NCBI RefSeq assembly: GCF_000375545.1
Contig: NZ_AQXF01000005.1
Span: 325,289-389,288, forward strand
Origin: Kordiimonas gwangyangensis DSM 19435 = JCM 12864
Lineage (GTDB): Bacteria; Pseudomonadota; Alphaproteobacteria; Sphingomonadales; Kordiimonadaceae
Reading direction: 5' to 3'
DNA: 64,000 bases
Below, one piece after another: positions 29,125-37,711 of the stretch. The notes below the pieces were generated by a model. It searched no databases and had not been told where the DNA came from. It was given only the letters and a program-made list of their open reading frames with translations. The position numbers were made by a program, and so were the translations under genes. Each line of letters begins with the position of its first letter. Position 1 is the stretch's first letter.

Positions 29125-30330
29125 ATGTATGACCTGATCATCCGCAATGTGAACATCGCCACTATGGTCGAGGGCCGCGCGCCTTATGGTGCGGTTTTGG
29201 GCGGGGTGATTGCCACATTGGATGGACGACTCGCGTACGTGGGGCCCGCGGATGGTTTCACCGGCGGCGACGCGCGGGAGGAGATTGACGCTGACGGCCA
29301 CTGGGCCCTGCCCGGCTTTACCGACTGCCACACCCATATCGTTTATGGCGGCAACCGCGCACGCGAGTTTGAGGAACGCCTGAACGGCGTAAGTTATGAG
29401 GAAATCGCCAAGCGTGGTGGCGGCATCCTCTCGACCGTGACGGCCACGCGGGACGCGAGCGAGGATGAGCTTGCGGCGTCGGCCGCCAAACGCCTCGCGC
29501 GGCTCAAGATGGAAGGCGTCACGACTGTCGAGGTCAAATCCGGTTATGGCCTGACGCTTGACGATGAGCTGAAGATGCTACGCGCTGCAAGAAAGGCGGG
29601 CGAGATGGCGGATATGGACATCCACACCACCTTCCTTGGCGCCCACGCGCTACCGCCCGAATACAAGGGCAACCCGGACGGTTATATCGACCTTGTGTGT
29701 AATGAAATGATCCCGGCGGTCGCGCATGAGAAGCTGGCCGACTGTGTGGACGCCTTCTGTGAAGGTATCGCCTTTTCGCCCGAGCAAACAACACGGGTAT
29801 TCGAGGCGGCGATCAAACACGGCTTGCGCGTGAAGCTGCATGCCGACCAACTATCGGACCTCTCTGGCGCTGCGCTGTCCGCCAAGTTTGGCGGCATGTC
29901 GGCCGACCATCTTGAACACACAAATGAAGCCGGCGCAAAAGCGATGGCCGAAGCTGGTACGGTCGCCGTGCTGCTGCCGGGTGCGTTTTATGTGCTGAAG
30001 GACACCAAAAAACCGCCCATTGATCTCTTTCGCAAACACGGCGTGACCATCGCGCTGGCGACCGACGCCAACCCGGGCTCAAGCCCCGTGCTTTCGCTCC
30101 AGCTGATGCTGCATATGGGCTGCACCTTTTTTGGCCTGACACCTGAGGAAGCGCTGCGCGCCATCACCATCGGCGGTGCGCGTGCGCTGAGGCTTGGTGA
30201 CGACCGCGGCACTTTGGAAGCAGGTAAACGCGCCGATATCCTGCTGTTTGACATTACGGAACCCGCTGAGCTCGCCTATTATGTCGGCGGCGCCTTCCCG
30301 GTGCGGATTTTTACCGCAGGGTGCGACTAA
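29125..30330 (+). CDS. hutI: Imidazolonepropionase
   Basis: The 401-aa amidohydrolase shows the zinc motif [10 protein letters not shown] and the substrate-binding segments [24 protein letters not shown] and [13 protein letters not shown]. It also has [18 protein letters not shown] and [11 protein letters not shown]. It opens 4-imidazolone-5-propionate to N-formimino-L-glutamate. The start at 29125 (MYDLIIRN) is preferred because GGAAGGA lies at 29108-29114; an ATG at 29098 in the same frame has no such site. The gene is divergent from the other hut genes. Confidence 0.93.
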   Translation: MYDLIIRNVNIATMVEGRAPYGAVLGGVIATLDGRLAYVGPADGFTGGDAREEIDADGHWALPGFTDCHTHIVYGGNRAREFEERLNGVSYEEIAKRGGGILSTVTATRDASEDELAASAAKRLARLKMEGVTTVEVKSGYGLTLDDELKMLRAARKAGEMADMDIHTTFLGAHALPPEYKGNPDGYIDLVCNEMIPAVAHEKLADCVDAFCEGIAFSPEQTTRVFEAAIKHGLRVKLHADQLSDLSGAALSAKFGGMSADHLEHTNEAGAKAMAEAGTVAVLLPGAFYVLKDTKKPPIDLFRKHGVTIALATDANPGSSPVLSLQLMLHMGCTFFGLTPEEALRAITIGGARALRLGDDRGTLEAGKRADILLFDITEPAELAYYVGGAFPVRIFTAGCD

Positions 30331-30370
30331 CCGCTTGGCGGGGCCAAAGGGCCGCACTATAACGGCTTCC

Positions 30371-31879
30371 ATGGCTTACGATTCACTCAGAGATTTTATT
30401 GACCGGCTTGAGCGTGAGGGCCGCCTTGTTCGTGTAAGCGAGCAGGTGTCGACCGAGCTTGAGATTACGGAAATCCAGACCCGCGTGTTGCATGCTGGTG
30501 GCCCGGCGATCCTCTTTGAAAATGTGGTCAACGAGCGCGGCGAGAAGTCGGACATGCCGGTGCTGGTCAACCTGTTTGGCACCGTTGAACGTGTCGCCTG
30601 GGGCATGAACCGCGAGCCGCATGAGCTTCGGGAAGTGGGTGAAACCCTCGCCTTCCTGCGTCAGCCCGAGCCACCACGCGGTATCAAGGATGCGCTTGAA
30701 CTGCTGCCGCTGGCCAAACAAGTGCTGTCGATGCGCCCGAAAAAGGTGAAGCATGGCCCGGTGCAGGAAGTGGTGCTGACGGGCGATGATATCGACCTCG
30801 ATAAACTCCCGATCCAGACCTGCTGGCCGGGTGAGCCCGCGCCGCTGATCACCTGGCCGCTCGTGGTAACAAAAGGCCCATCGGACAAGGCTGAGGATAA
30901 TTATAACCTCGGCATCTACCGCATGCAGAAGGTGTCGAAGAACCAGACGCTGATGCGCTGGCTCAAACACCGTGGCGGCGCGCAGCAATACCAGCGCTGG
31001 AAAGATGTGAAGCGCGAGCCGATACCGGCCGCTGTCGTCATCGGTGCGGATCCGGGCACCATCCTTGCCGCCGTCACACCGGTGCCGGATACCCTGAGCG
31101 AATATCAGTTCGCGGGCCTGTTGCGCGGCAAAAAAGTGCCGCTCGTGGACTGCAAGACCGTGCCGCTGCAGGTGCCCGCCACGGCAGAGATTGTGCTTGA
31201 AGGCCATGTAAGCCTTGAAGACTACCGCGATGAGGGGCCTTACGGCGACCATACCGGCTATTATAACAGCGTGGAAAAATTCCCGGTCTTCACCATCAGC
31301 GCGATCACCATGCGCGAGAAGCCGATTTACCTGTCCACCTACACCGGTCGCCCGCCAGACGAGCCCGCCATCCTTGGTGAGGCGCTCAACGAGGTGTTCA
31401 TTCCCCTCCTGCAGCAGCAGTTCCCGGAGATCACCGATTTCTGGTTGCCGCCCGAGGGTTGCAGCTACCGCATTGCGGTTGTCAGCATGAAAAAGGCTTA
31501 TGCCGGCCACGCCAAACGCGTGATGCAAGGCGTGTGGTCCTTCCTCCGGCAGTTTGTTTACACCAAATTTGTCATTGTGGTGGATGATGACATCAACGCG
31601 CGCGACTGGAAGGATGTGATGTGGGCGATCAGCACCCGCATGGACCCGGTGCGCGATATCGTGACCGTTGAGAACACGCCGATCGACTATCTCGACTTCG
31701 CCTCACCCGAAAGCGGCCTTGGCGGCAAGCTGGGCCTTGACGCCACCAACAAGGTGGGCAACGAGACCCACCGCGAATGGGGCCGTGAGATTTACATGGA
31801 AGAAAACGTGGTCTCGAAGGTGGATGCGCTGTGGGAAAGCCTTGGCATCCCCGGTGACGGCAAAGCGATCTGGAAATAG
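30371..31879 (+). CDS. ubiD: UbiD-family decarboxylase
   Basis: The 502-aa protein has the UbiD core: [20 protein letters not shown] at the N-terminus and [31 protein letters not shown]-like [31 protein letters not shown] and [10 protein letters not shown] further on. These enzymes use prenylated FMN and a Glu-Arg-Glu network. By length and motifs this is most like the 3-octaprenyl-4-hydroxybenzoate decarboxylase of ubiquinone synthesis, but relatives act on other aromatic acids and no UbiX gene is nearby. It starts 40 bp after hutI; the ribosome-binding site is weak. Confidence 0.82.
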   Translation: MAYDSLRDFIDRLEREGRLVRVSEQVSTELEITEIQTRVLHAGGPAILFENVVNERGEKSDMPVLVNLFGTVERVAWGMNREPHELREVGETLAFLRQPEPPRGIKDALELLPLAKQVLSMRPKKVKHGPVQEVVLTGDDIDLDKLPIQTCWPGEPAPLITWPLVVTKGPSDKAEDNYNLGIYRMQKVSKNQTLMRWLKHRGGAQQYQRWKDVKREPIPAAVVIGADPGTILAAVTPVPDTLSEYQFAGLLRGKKVPLVDCKTVPLQVPATAEIVLEGHVSLEDYRDEGPYGDHTGYYNSVEKFPVFTISAITMREKPIYLSTYTGRPPDEPAILGEALNEVFIPLLQQQFPEITDFWLPPEGCSYRIAVVSMKKAYAGHAKRVMQGVWSFLRQFVYTKFVIVVDDDINARDWKDVMWAISTRMDPVRDIVTVENTPIDYLDFASPESGLGGKLGLDATNKVGNETHREWGREIYMEENVVSKVDALWESLGIPGDGKAIWK

Positions 31880-32108
31880 CGCAACTGCAAATCTGAGCAT
31901 TTGAACACGGAATTAGCGAATTCTCTCCACGCTAAGTGCATAAGTGCACACAAGTTTTCCTTTTCCCGTGTAATATATTTTCAATTTTCCGAAAATTGTT
32001 GCGCAAAACGTCATGGTAACGAAATAATAACCCTGTCCGGTGCTAAATAAAGGATCAGGGCGCTCCAGCAGATGGGTACTGCTTGTGTGCTCGCGTAAGG
32101 GGGCAACT

Positions 32109-34250
32109 GTGACGGACGTGGTGCAGAGTGGGTTTAAATATAAAGCGTTCATAAGCTACAGCCACAAGGATGATGCCTGGGCTGCGTGGCTTTTGAAGTC
32201 GCTTGAGCGTTACCGCTTGCCCAACCACATTCGTGCCAAACACCCGCTGGGGCCCTTGCCCAAGCGTCTCGGCCACTTTTTCCGCGACCGCGAAGACCTG
32301 CCCGCCACCGGGCACATGACCGACCGCATCTTTGAAGCACTTGCGGACAGTGAGTTTCTCATTGTTATCTGCTCCCCCGATGCCACGCGCTCCAAGCTCG
32401 TCAACCGTGAGATTGCCGAGTTCAAACGCGTCCGCAATGAAGGCAATATCCTCTGTGTGATCGTGGGCGGCACCCCGTTTGCTGATAACCCGAGCGAGGA
32501 ATGTTTCCCGGACGCGCTCCGTCTCCAGTTCACCGGCGACGGTGTCTTTGCCAAAGTATCGGCCGAAAACCTGGCGGCCGACGCACGCGAGGAAGGCGAC
32601 GGCAAACGCTACGCGGTGCTGAAGCTGGTTGCAGGTATGCTGCGGATTGGCCTCAATGACCTTGTGCGGCGCGAAAACCAGTTCCGGCATCGGCGCATTG
32701 CCACACTTGCTGTTGCGGCCTCCGTCGGCATGGCTTGCATGGGCGCGCTCGCTTTGGACGCACACACCGCGCGCAAGCGTGCGGAAGTTGCGCAACAGCT
32801 CGCCGAAACCAAGAGCCGAGAGGCGCAGCGCTCCGCGGCACAACTGGAAGAGCTGACTGTATTTGTGATGTCGTCGGTATACGACGAACTGATCACCGCA
32901 GGCAGCGTTTCCGTGCTTGAAAGCATGTCGGAAAAGATCGTGCGCCAGTTGGACCGCGTGGGGCTCGAGAACATGAGCCTGTCGCAAACCGGACAGCTGA
33001 TCGCAGCATACCTTCGCCTCGGGCAAGCCCTTGAGCGGCAGGGCGAGAGCACCCGCGCCCGCGAATATTTCGACACCGCGCAAAACTGGGCGTGGGACCT
33101 GTTCAAACGTTTCCCGAACGATTCTACCGCAATCTCGCGCCTGCAGACGTCCCTTTTCTTCACCGGCTACCTGAGCCGCCGCCAAGGCGACTATGCCGCA
33201 GCAGAGAAGGACTTCCTTGAACGACTGCGCTTGACCCGCATCGCCCTAGAGACCAACCCCACCTCGCAGGACCAGAACGCCCCTGCCCCTGTTGGTCACT
33301 GGGAAGAAGAGGTCGCCGATTCCGAGGCGCACCTCTGTGACCTTCAGTATGTGCCGCTTGGCAAGCCGTTTGAGGCGCTGGAGCGTTGCCGCACCAGCGT
33401 CGCCCTGCGCCGCCTTGTCGTCGAGATGAAACCGGACGAGGAAGAACACTGGGTCAATCTGGCCAGCAGCTATTATTTCCTCGCAAACTGTTATCTGGCG
33501 CTTGGCCGCAATATCGAAGCCAAGGAAGCTCTGCTGAGCCGGCACACGATATACATTAGCCTGTTGCGCAAAGAGCCGCGGAACTACCGCATTTTGCGCC
33601 GGTCAGCCATGAACCAGCAGGTTTTGGCTTCCATTGAACAGAGGCAAGGCAACACAGACAAGGCATTGCAACTGCTGGCATCGGCGCGCGAAACCTTTGA
33701 CGGACTGACCGCGCAGGACCCCTCTAACATCATGTGGCTCGCGGATTCCGCTGACGTCTACCGCGACAGCGCTGAAATCCTTCTGGGCGCGGGCGACCTG
33801 TTTGGCGCGGGCGACATGCTTGCGGTCGCAGACGAACAGATCATGCAGGCCCTGTCGACCGACATGAGCCGCACAAGCCGCCGCCTGAGTGCGCACAAGA
33901 CACGTCTGCTGAAGGCAGAGCTCGCGATCGCAAAATCGGAAAATGCGCTGGCCACCACTTACATGCGAGAAGCCGCTGCGCACTTCGAAGGTGAAGACCC
34001 CGGATACCTCCTCGTGCCCGGCGCACTTGAGTTTGCCAGCAAGCTTTATGTGCTCAAAGGCGACCTTCTGGCCCGGTCTGGCAGCAATGACGCTGCGACC
34101 GAGGCCTGGCAACATGTAGTGGACATGTTTGAAGCAAGCTCGATCACCCGCACACCGGCCCTACGCCTCGTGGTGGCGGATGCTTACCGCAAACTCGGCC
34201 ATCTTGAGCGCGCGGAAGCTGTCATCAGCAACAAGGGCGTCGGTCGCTAG
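32109..34250 (+). CDS. TIR-domain, transmembrane, TPR protein
   Basis: The 713-aa protein has a TIR domain at residues 9-140 (YKAFISYSHKDDAWAAWL, FFRDREDLP, FLIVICSPDATRSKLVNREIAEF). E101, in VNREI, sits where the catalytic glutamate of NAD-cleaving TIR domains is found. One hydrophobic span follows (about 197-217), then a coiled coil (220-245) and about 450 residues of TPR-like helical repeats. The topology suggests a cytoplasmic TIR and TPRs across the inner membrane. TIR domains may hydrolyse NAD or act as assembly modules; the role here is unknown. The GTG at 32109 has AAGGGGG upstream. Neighbours are metabolic genes, not known defence genes. Confidence 0.75.
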   Translation: MTDVVQSGFKYKAFISYSHKDDAWAAWLLKSLERYRLPNHIRAKHPLGPLPKRLGHFFRDREDLPATGHMTDRIFEALADSEFLIVICSPDATRSKLVNREIAEFKRVRNEGNILCVIVGGTPFADNPSEECFPDALRLQFTGDGVFAKVSAENLAADAREEGDGKRYAVLKLVAGMLRIGLNDLVRRENQFRHRRIATLAVAASVGMACMGALALDAHTARKRAEVAQQLAETKSREAQRSAAQLEELTVFVMSSVYDELITAGSVSVLESMSEKIVRQLDRVGLENMSLSQTGQLIAAYLRLGQALERQGESTRAREYFDTAQNWAWDLFKRFPNDSTAISRLQTSLFFTGYLSRRQGDYAAAEKDFLERLRLTRIALETNPTSQDQNAPAPVGHWEEEVADSEAHLCDLQYVPLGKPFEALERCRTSVALRRLVVEMKPDEEEHWVNLASSYYFLANCYLALGRNIEAKEALLSRHTIYISLLRKEPRNYRILRRSAMNQQVLASIEQRQGNTDKALQLLASARETFDGLTAQDPSNIMWLADSADVYRDSAEILLGAGDLFGAGDMLAVADEQIMQALSTDMSRTSRRLSAHKTRLLKAELAIAKSENALATTYMREAAAHFEGEDPGYLLVPGALEFASKLYVLKGDLLARSGSNDAATEAWQHVVDMFEASSITRTPALRLVVADAYRKLGHLERAEAVISNKGVGR

Positions 34251-34367
34251 TTCAGCGCCCACCGCCCTAGCTCCCGAGAATGTCATGCCCTGAGTGTGCG
34301 GAAGCTGTGCTAGGACTGTGCAAACGTTCAGTGTTCCGAGTGAATTGCCTCATCAAGGGAAGCCATC

Positions 34368-35258
34368 ATGCAACACACGCCAATCAAACCGTCACAGGAA
34401 ATCCTCGACCTCTATGACAAATATGCCCATGGGCTGATGTCACGCCGCACGTTTTTTGAACGCCTGAGCGCCTATGCCGTTGGCGGCCTGACGGTCGCGG
34501 CGCTCGCTGAAAGCGTGCTGCCCAATTACGCACTCGCTGAACAAGTGAAGGCGGATGATGAACGCATCATGGCGGAAGATGTACCCTACCAGTCGCCCAA
34601 GGGCGCCGGTGACATGATGGGCTATCTTGTGATGCCAAAAGACGCTTCAGCCGCGCACAAGAAGCCGGGCGTTGTGGTGATCCATGAAAACCGCGGCCTC
34701 AACCCCTATATCCGCGATGTGGCCCGTCGGGTTGCCGTTGCAGGTTATATCGCTTTCGCGCCAGATGCGCTTTACCCCCTTGGTGGTTATCCGGGCAATG
34801 ACGATGATGGCCGCACCATGCAGCGCCAGCGCGATACCGGTGAAATGGTGGAAGATTTCGCCGCCGCCGTCACTTTCCTGCAAAACCATGAAGCCTCCAC
34901 CGGCAATGTGGGCTGTGTGGGCTTCTGTTTTGGCGGCAGTGTCTCGAACCGGCTGGCGGCTAAAATCCCGAGCCTCAAGGCATCAGTACCTTTTTACGGT
35001 GGCGGCGTCCCTGCAGAGGATGTGCCCGCCATTCAGGCTCCGCTTCTTATCCACCTTGGCGAATTGGACGAACGCGTGAACGCGGGCTGGCCCGCCTATG
35101 AAGAAGCGCTCAAGGCCAACGGAAAGGACTATGAGATGCACATGTATGAAGGCGCGAACCATGGCTTCCATAACGACACCACTCCGCGTTATGACGCCCA
35201 TGCGGCTGAACTTGCCTGGGCCCGCACCCTCGCCTTTTTCGAGAAACACCTGAGCTAA
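34368..35258 (+). CDS. Dienelactone-hydrolase-family protein with Tat-like signal
   Basis: The 296-aa protein has an N-terminal twin-arginine-like segment ([10 protein letters not shown], residues 25-34) and a hydrophobic stretch to about 56. The dienelactone hydrolase domain carries C187 in GFCFGG, D234 in GELDERV and H265 in NHGFHND, with E107 in IHENRGL matching the glutamate that positions the cysteine. All key residues are present, so it should be an active hydrolase of a lactone or ester. Family members of the YghX type have the same N-terminus. The gene is preceded by about 115 bp and followed by pmbA. Confidence 0.82.
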   Translation: MQHTPIKPSQEILDLYDKYAHGLMSRRTFFERLSAYAVGGLTVAALAESVLPNYALAEQVKADDERIMAEDVPYQSPKGAGDMMGYLVMPKDASAAHKKPGVVVIHENRGLNPYIRDVARRVAVAGYIAFAPDALYPLGGYPGNDDDGRTMQRQRDTGEMVEDFAAAVTFLQNHEASTGNVGCVGFCFGGSVSNRLAAKIPSLKASVPFYGGGVPAEDVPAIQAPLLIHLGELDERVNAGWPAYEEALKANGKDYEMHMYEGANHGFHNDTTPRYDAHAAELAWARTLAFFEKHLS

Positions 35259-35351
35259 CCCCTGAGCTCAGGGAAGTAGCCGTTGAACCTGCGCGCCAGT
35301 TGTGGCTTATTGGCGCGCACGGTTTTTCTCAAGTAGTCTTCAGGATTTTCT

Positions 35352-36692
35352 ATGGCTGACAGCACCCTCGACCTTCTTTCCGACCTTGTCTCAAAAGCGA
35401 TCAAGGCTGGCGCCGATGCGGCGGACGCTGTGGCGGTTGACGCCCGCTCCCGCGGCGTATCATGGCACGAAGGCAAGCTTGAAGATGTTGAAGGCTCGGA
35501 AGGTGAGGATATTGGCCTGCGCGTCATGATAGGCCACAAGCAGGCCAGCGTGTCGACAAGCGACCGCCGGGAAGCCAGCCTGAAGGCGCTGGTGGAACGC
35601 ACCATCGCGATGGCCAAAGCAGTACCGGATGATGACTACTGCGGCCTCGCGCCAGAAGACCGACTGCACAAGGGCGCCTTTGCCAAGCTCGACCTATATG
35701 ACAGCACCGACGTAAGCGCCGAAGAACTGGCCGACCTCGCCCGCGCGGCGGAGGACGCTACACGCGCGGTCAAGGGCGTGACCAAATCATCGGGCGCGGG
35801 CGCAAGTGCCTCCAGCTGGGCGATCACACTGGCCACCAGCCATGGTTTTGCCGGTCACTATCAGGGCAGCAGCTTCTCCATCTCTTCATCCGCCATCGCG
35901 GGTGAAGGCACCGGGATGGAGCGGGACTATGAATTCACTTCCGCCCGCCACTTCAAGGACCTGATGAGCCCCGAGTGGGTGGGCAGGGAGGCGGGCGAAC
36001 GCGCGGTCAAGCGCCTGTCGCCAACACGCATGCCATCTGGCAAGTTGCCGGTGGTGTTTGCGCCACGTGTTGCCAACTCCATGCTGGGCCACTTCTCGGG
36101 CGCGATCAACGGTTCAAGCGTCGCGCGCGGGTCCAGCTTCCTCAAGGACAAGATGGGTGAGGCGATTTTTGCGCCCGGCGTTACCATCACCGATGACCCG
36201 CTGCGCGTTCGCGGCCTGCAGAGCAAGATGTTCGACGGCGAAGGTGTTGCTGTCAGCAAACAGCATCTGGTTGAAGACGGCGTGCTCAAAACGTGGCTTT
36301 TGAATGCCGCCACCGCCAAGCAACTGGGGCTCGAGGTTACCGGGCACGCGAGCCGCGGCACATCCTCCCCGCCCGGCATCTCGACAAGCAACCTGTATTT
36401 TGAGCCCGGCACCATGAGCCCGGAAGAACTGATGGCAGACATCAAAGACGGCGTGTATGTGACCGAGCTCATCGGCATGGGTGTGAACGGCGTCACGGGC
36501 GACTATAGCCGGGGAGCCGCAGGCTTCCGCATCAAGGACGGCAGGCTTGACGGCGCGGTCAGTGAAATTACGATCGCAAGCAACCTTAAGGAAATGTTCA
36601 GGCATCTTGTGCCAGCATCAGACCTTGAGTTCCGGTATGGCACTAATTCACCAACCATCCGGATTGACGGTATGATGATTGCGGGGGCCTGA
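35352..36692 (+). CDS. pmbA: TldE/PmbA subunit of the TldD-TldE metalloprotease
   Basis: The 446-aa protein shows PmbA/TldE features: ARSRGVSWHEGKLEDVEGSE, GLRVMIGHKQASVSTSD, VVFAPRVANSMLGHFSGAINGSSVARGSSFL (split here) and the C-terminal MGVNGVTGDYSRGAAGFRI. It lacks the HExxxH zinc motif that marks TldD, so it is the non-catalytic partner. The complex unfolds and degrades peptides and matures some ribosomally made natural products; tldD is not in this window. The ATG at 35352 follows CAGGA. Confidence 0.9.
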   Translation: MADSTLDLLSDLVSKAIKAGADAADAVAVDARSRGVSWHEGKLEDVEGSEGEDIGLRVMIGHKQASVSTSDRREASLKALVERTIAMAKAVPDDDYCGLAPEDRLHKGAFAKLDLYDSTDVSAEELADLARAAEDATRAVKGVTKSSGAGASASSWAITLATSHGFAGHYQGSSFSISSSAIAGEGTGMERDYEFTSARHFKDLMSPEWVGREAGERAVKRLSPTRMPSGKLPVVFAPRVANSMLGHFSGAINGSSVARGSSFLKDKMGEAIFAPGVTITDDPLRVRGLQSKMFDGEGVAVSKQHLVEDGVLKTWLLNAATAKQLGLEVTGHASRGTSSPPGISTSNLYFEPGTMSPEELMADIKDGVYVTELIGMGVNGVTGDYSRGAAGFRIKDGRLDGAVSEITIASNLKEMFRHLVPASDLEFRYGTNSPTIRIDGMMIAGA

Positions 36693-36732
36693 GAGCCGCC
36701 GCACCGTCTTGAGCCACACACCAGAGGCAGTA

Positions 36733-37587
36733 GTGACAAGTAGCGCCGACCCTTTTGACGAAACCACGTGCCCGTGGAACCTAGCGGATGATGCCCGCCT
36801 TGTGCGCCGTGTCACCGAGGAAGCCGGGCGCATTGCGCTTTCCTATTTCGCCCGCGATATCCACCAGTGGGACAAATCGCCCAACAATCCCGTATCGGAA
36901 GCCGATATGGCGGTTGACGAATTTCTGCGCACGACCTTGATGCAAAACCGCACTGGTTACGGCTGGCTGTCGGAAGAAACCGAGGACCATTCCGACCGGC
37001 TGCGCTGTGGCCGACTCTGGATCGTGGACCCCATTGACGGGACCCGCGCGTTCCTTGGTGGCGGTGACGACTGGGGTATTTCCGTGGCGCTCGTGCAAGA
37101 CCGTAAACCCATCATCGCGGCCTTCTACGCACCGGTGAAAAATGCCTTCTATTTCGCCGAAGCCGGGCGCGGCGCCACCAAAAACGGCCTCAACATCCGG
37201 GTATCCGAACAGACTGATCTCACTGCTGCCCGCATGATGGGGGACCCTTGCGCCTTCAAATCCAAGAAGCTCTGGCCAACACCATGGCCCGATACCATGC
37301 ACACCGAACAGGCAAACTCCATCGCGCTGCGCATTTGCCAGATCGCGGATGGGCAATTTGACTGCTGCGTGACCCTCAGGCCAAAGAATGACTGGGACGT
37401 GGCGGCGGCAGACCTGATCATCGCGGAAGCAGGCGGGCACCTGAGCACAGGCACGGGACGCGCCCTGATGTTCAACCGAAAAAAACCACTGCATGACCAT
37501 ATCGTTGCGAGTTGCCCGGCACTTGTGCCGTCCATTATGGAGAGGGTGGAACCGGCGCTCGCGGAGTGGTGTCACGTGGCGGCTTAA
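36733..37587 (+). CDS. Inositol-monophosphatase-family phosphatase (CysQ-like)
   Basis: The 284-aa protein has all metal-binding motifs of the Li+-sensitive phosphatases: WLSEETED, WIVDPIDGTRAFLGG and NDWDVAAADLIIAEAGG. The substrate could be inositol phosphates or 3'(2')-phosphoadenosine 5'-phosphate (CysQ-like); the sequence alone does not decide. The reading frame is open from a TTG at 36679 inside the end of pmbA, but the GTG at 36733 has AGAGG five nt upstream. It follows pmbA closely, as is common for pmbA and this phosphatase in alphaproteobacteria. Confidence 0.83.
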   Translation: MTSSADPFDETTCPWNLADDARLVRRVTEEAGRIALSYFARDIHQWDKSPNNPVSEADMAVDEFLRTTLMQNRTGYGWLSEETEDHSDRLRCGRLWIVDPIDGTRAFLGGGDDWGISVALVQDRKPIIAAFYAPVKNAFYFAEAGRGATKNGLNIRVSEQTDLTAARMMGDPCAFKSKKLWPTPWPDTMHTEQANSIALRICQIADGQFDCCVTLRPKNDWDVAAADLIIAEAGGHLSTGTGRALMFNRKKPLHDHIVASCPALVPSIMERVEPALAEWCHVAA

Positions 37588-37711
37588 GGCTTCATAGCCT
37601 TTTGCGCTCCGGGCATAGCTTAAATTTGCAGCACTATTTGCAGTAGTGTAGCAAATATGAAATATCAGAGTAACAGCACGATCCTGCGGGGGCAGAAAGG
37701 GTTAGCGCTAT

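Noticed and set aside
30383-31528. A 381-codon minus-strand open frame opposite the UbiD-family gene
   Set aside because: It is fully antisense to a gene with clear family motifs and has no features of its own.
32109-35258. TIR gene plus dienelactone hydrolase as a defence operon
   Set aside because: There is a 117-bp gap, each gene has its own start context, and the hydrolase belongs to a common metabolic family. Nothing links the two functionally.
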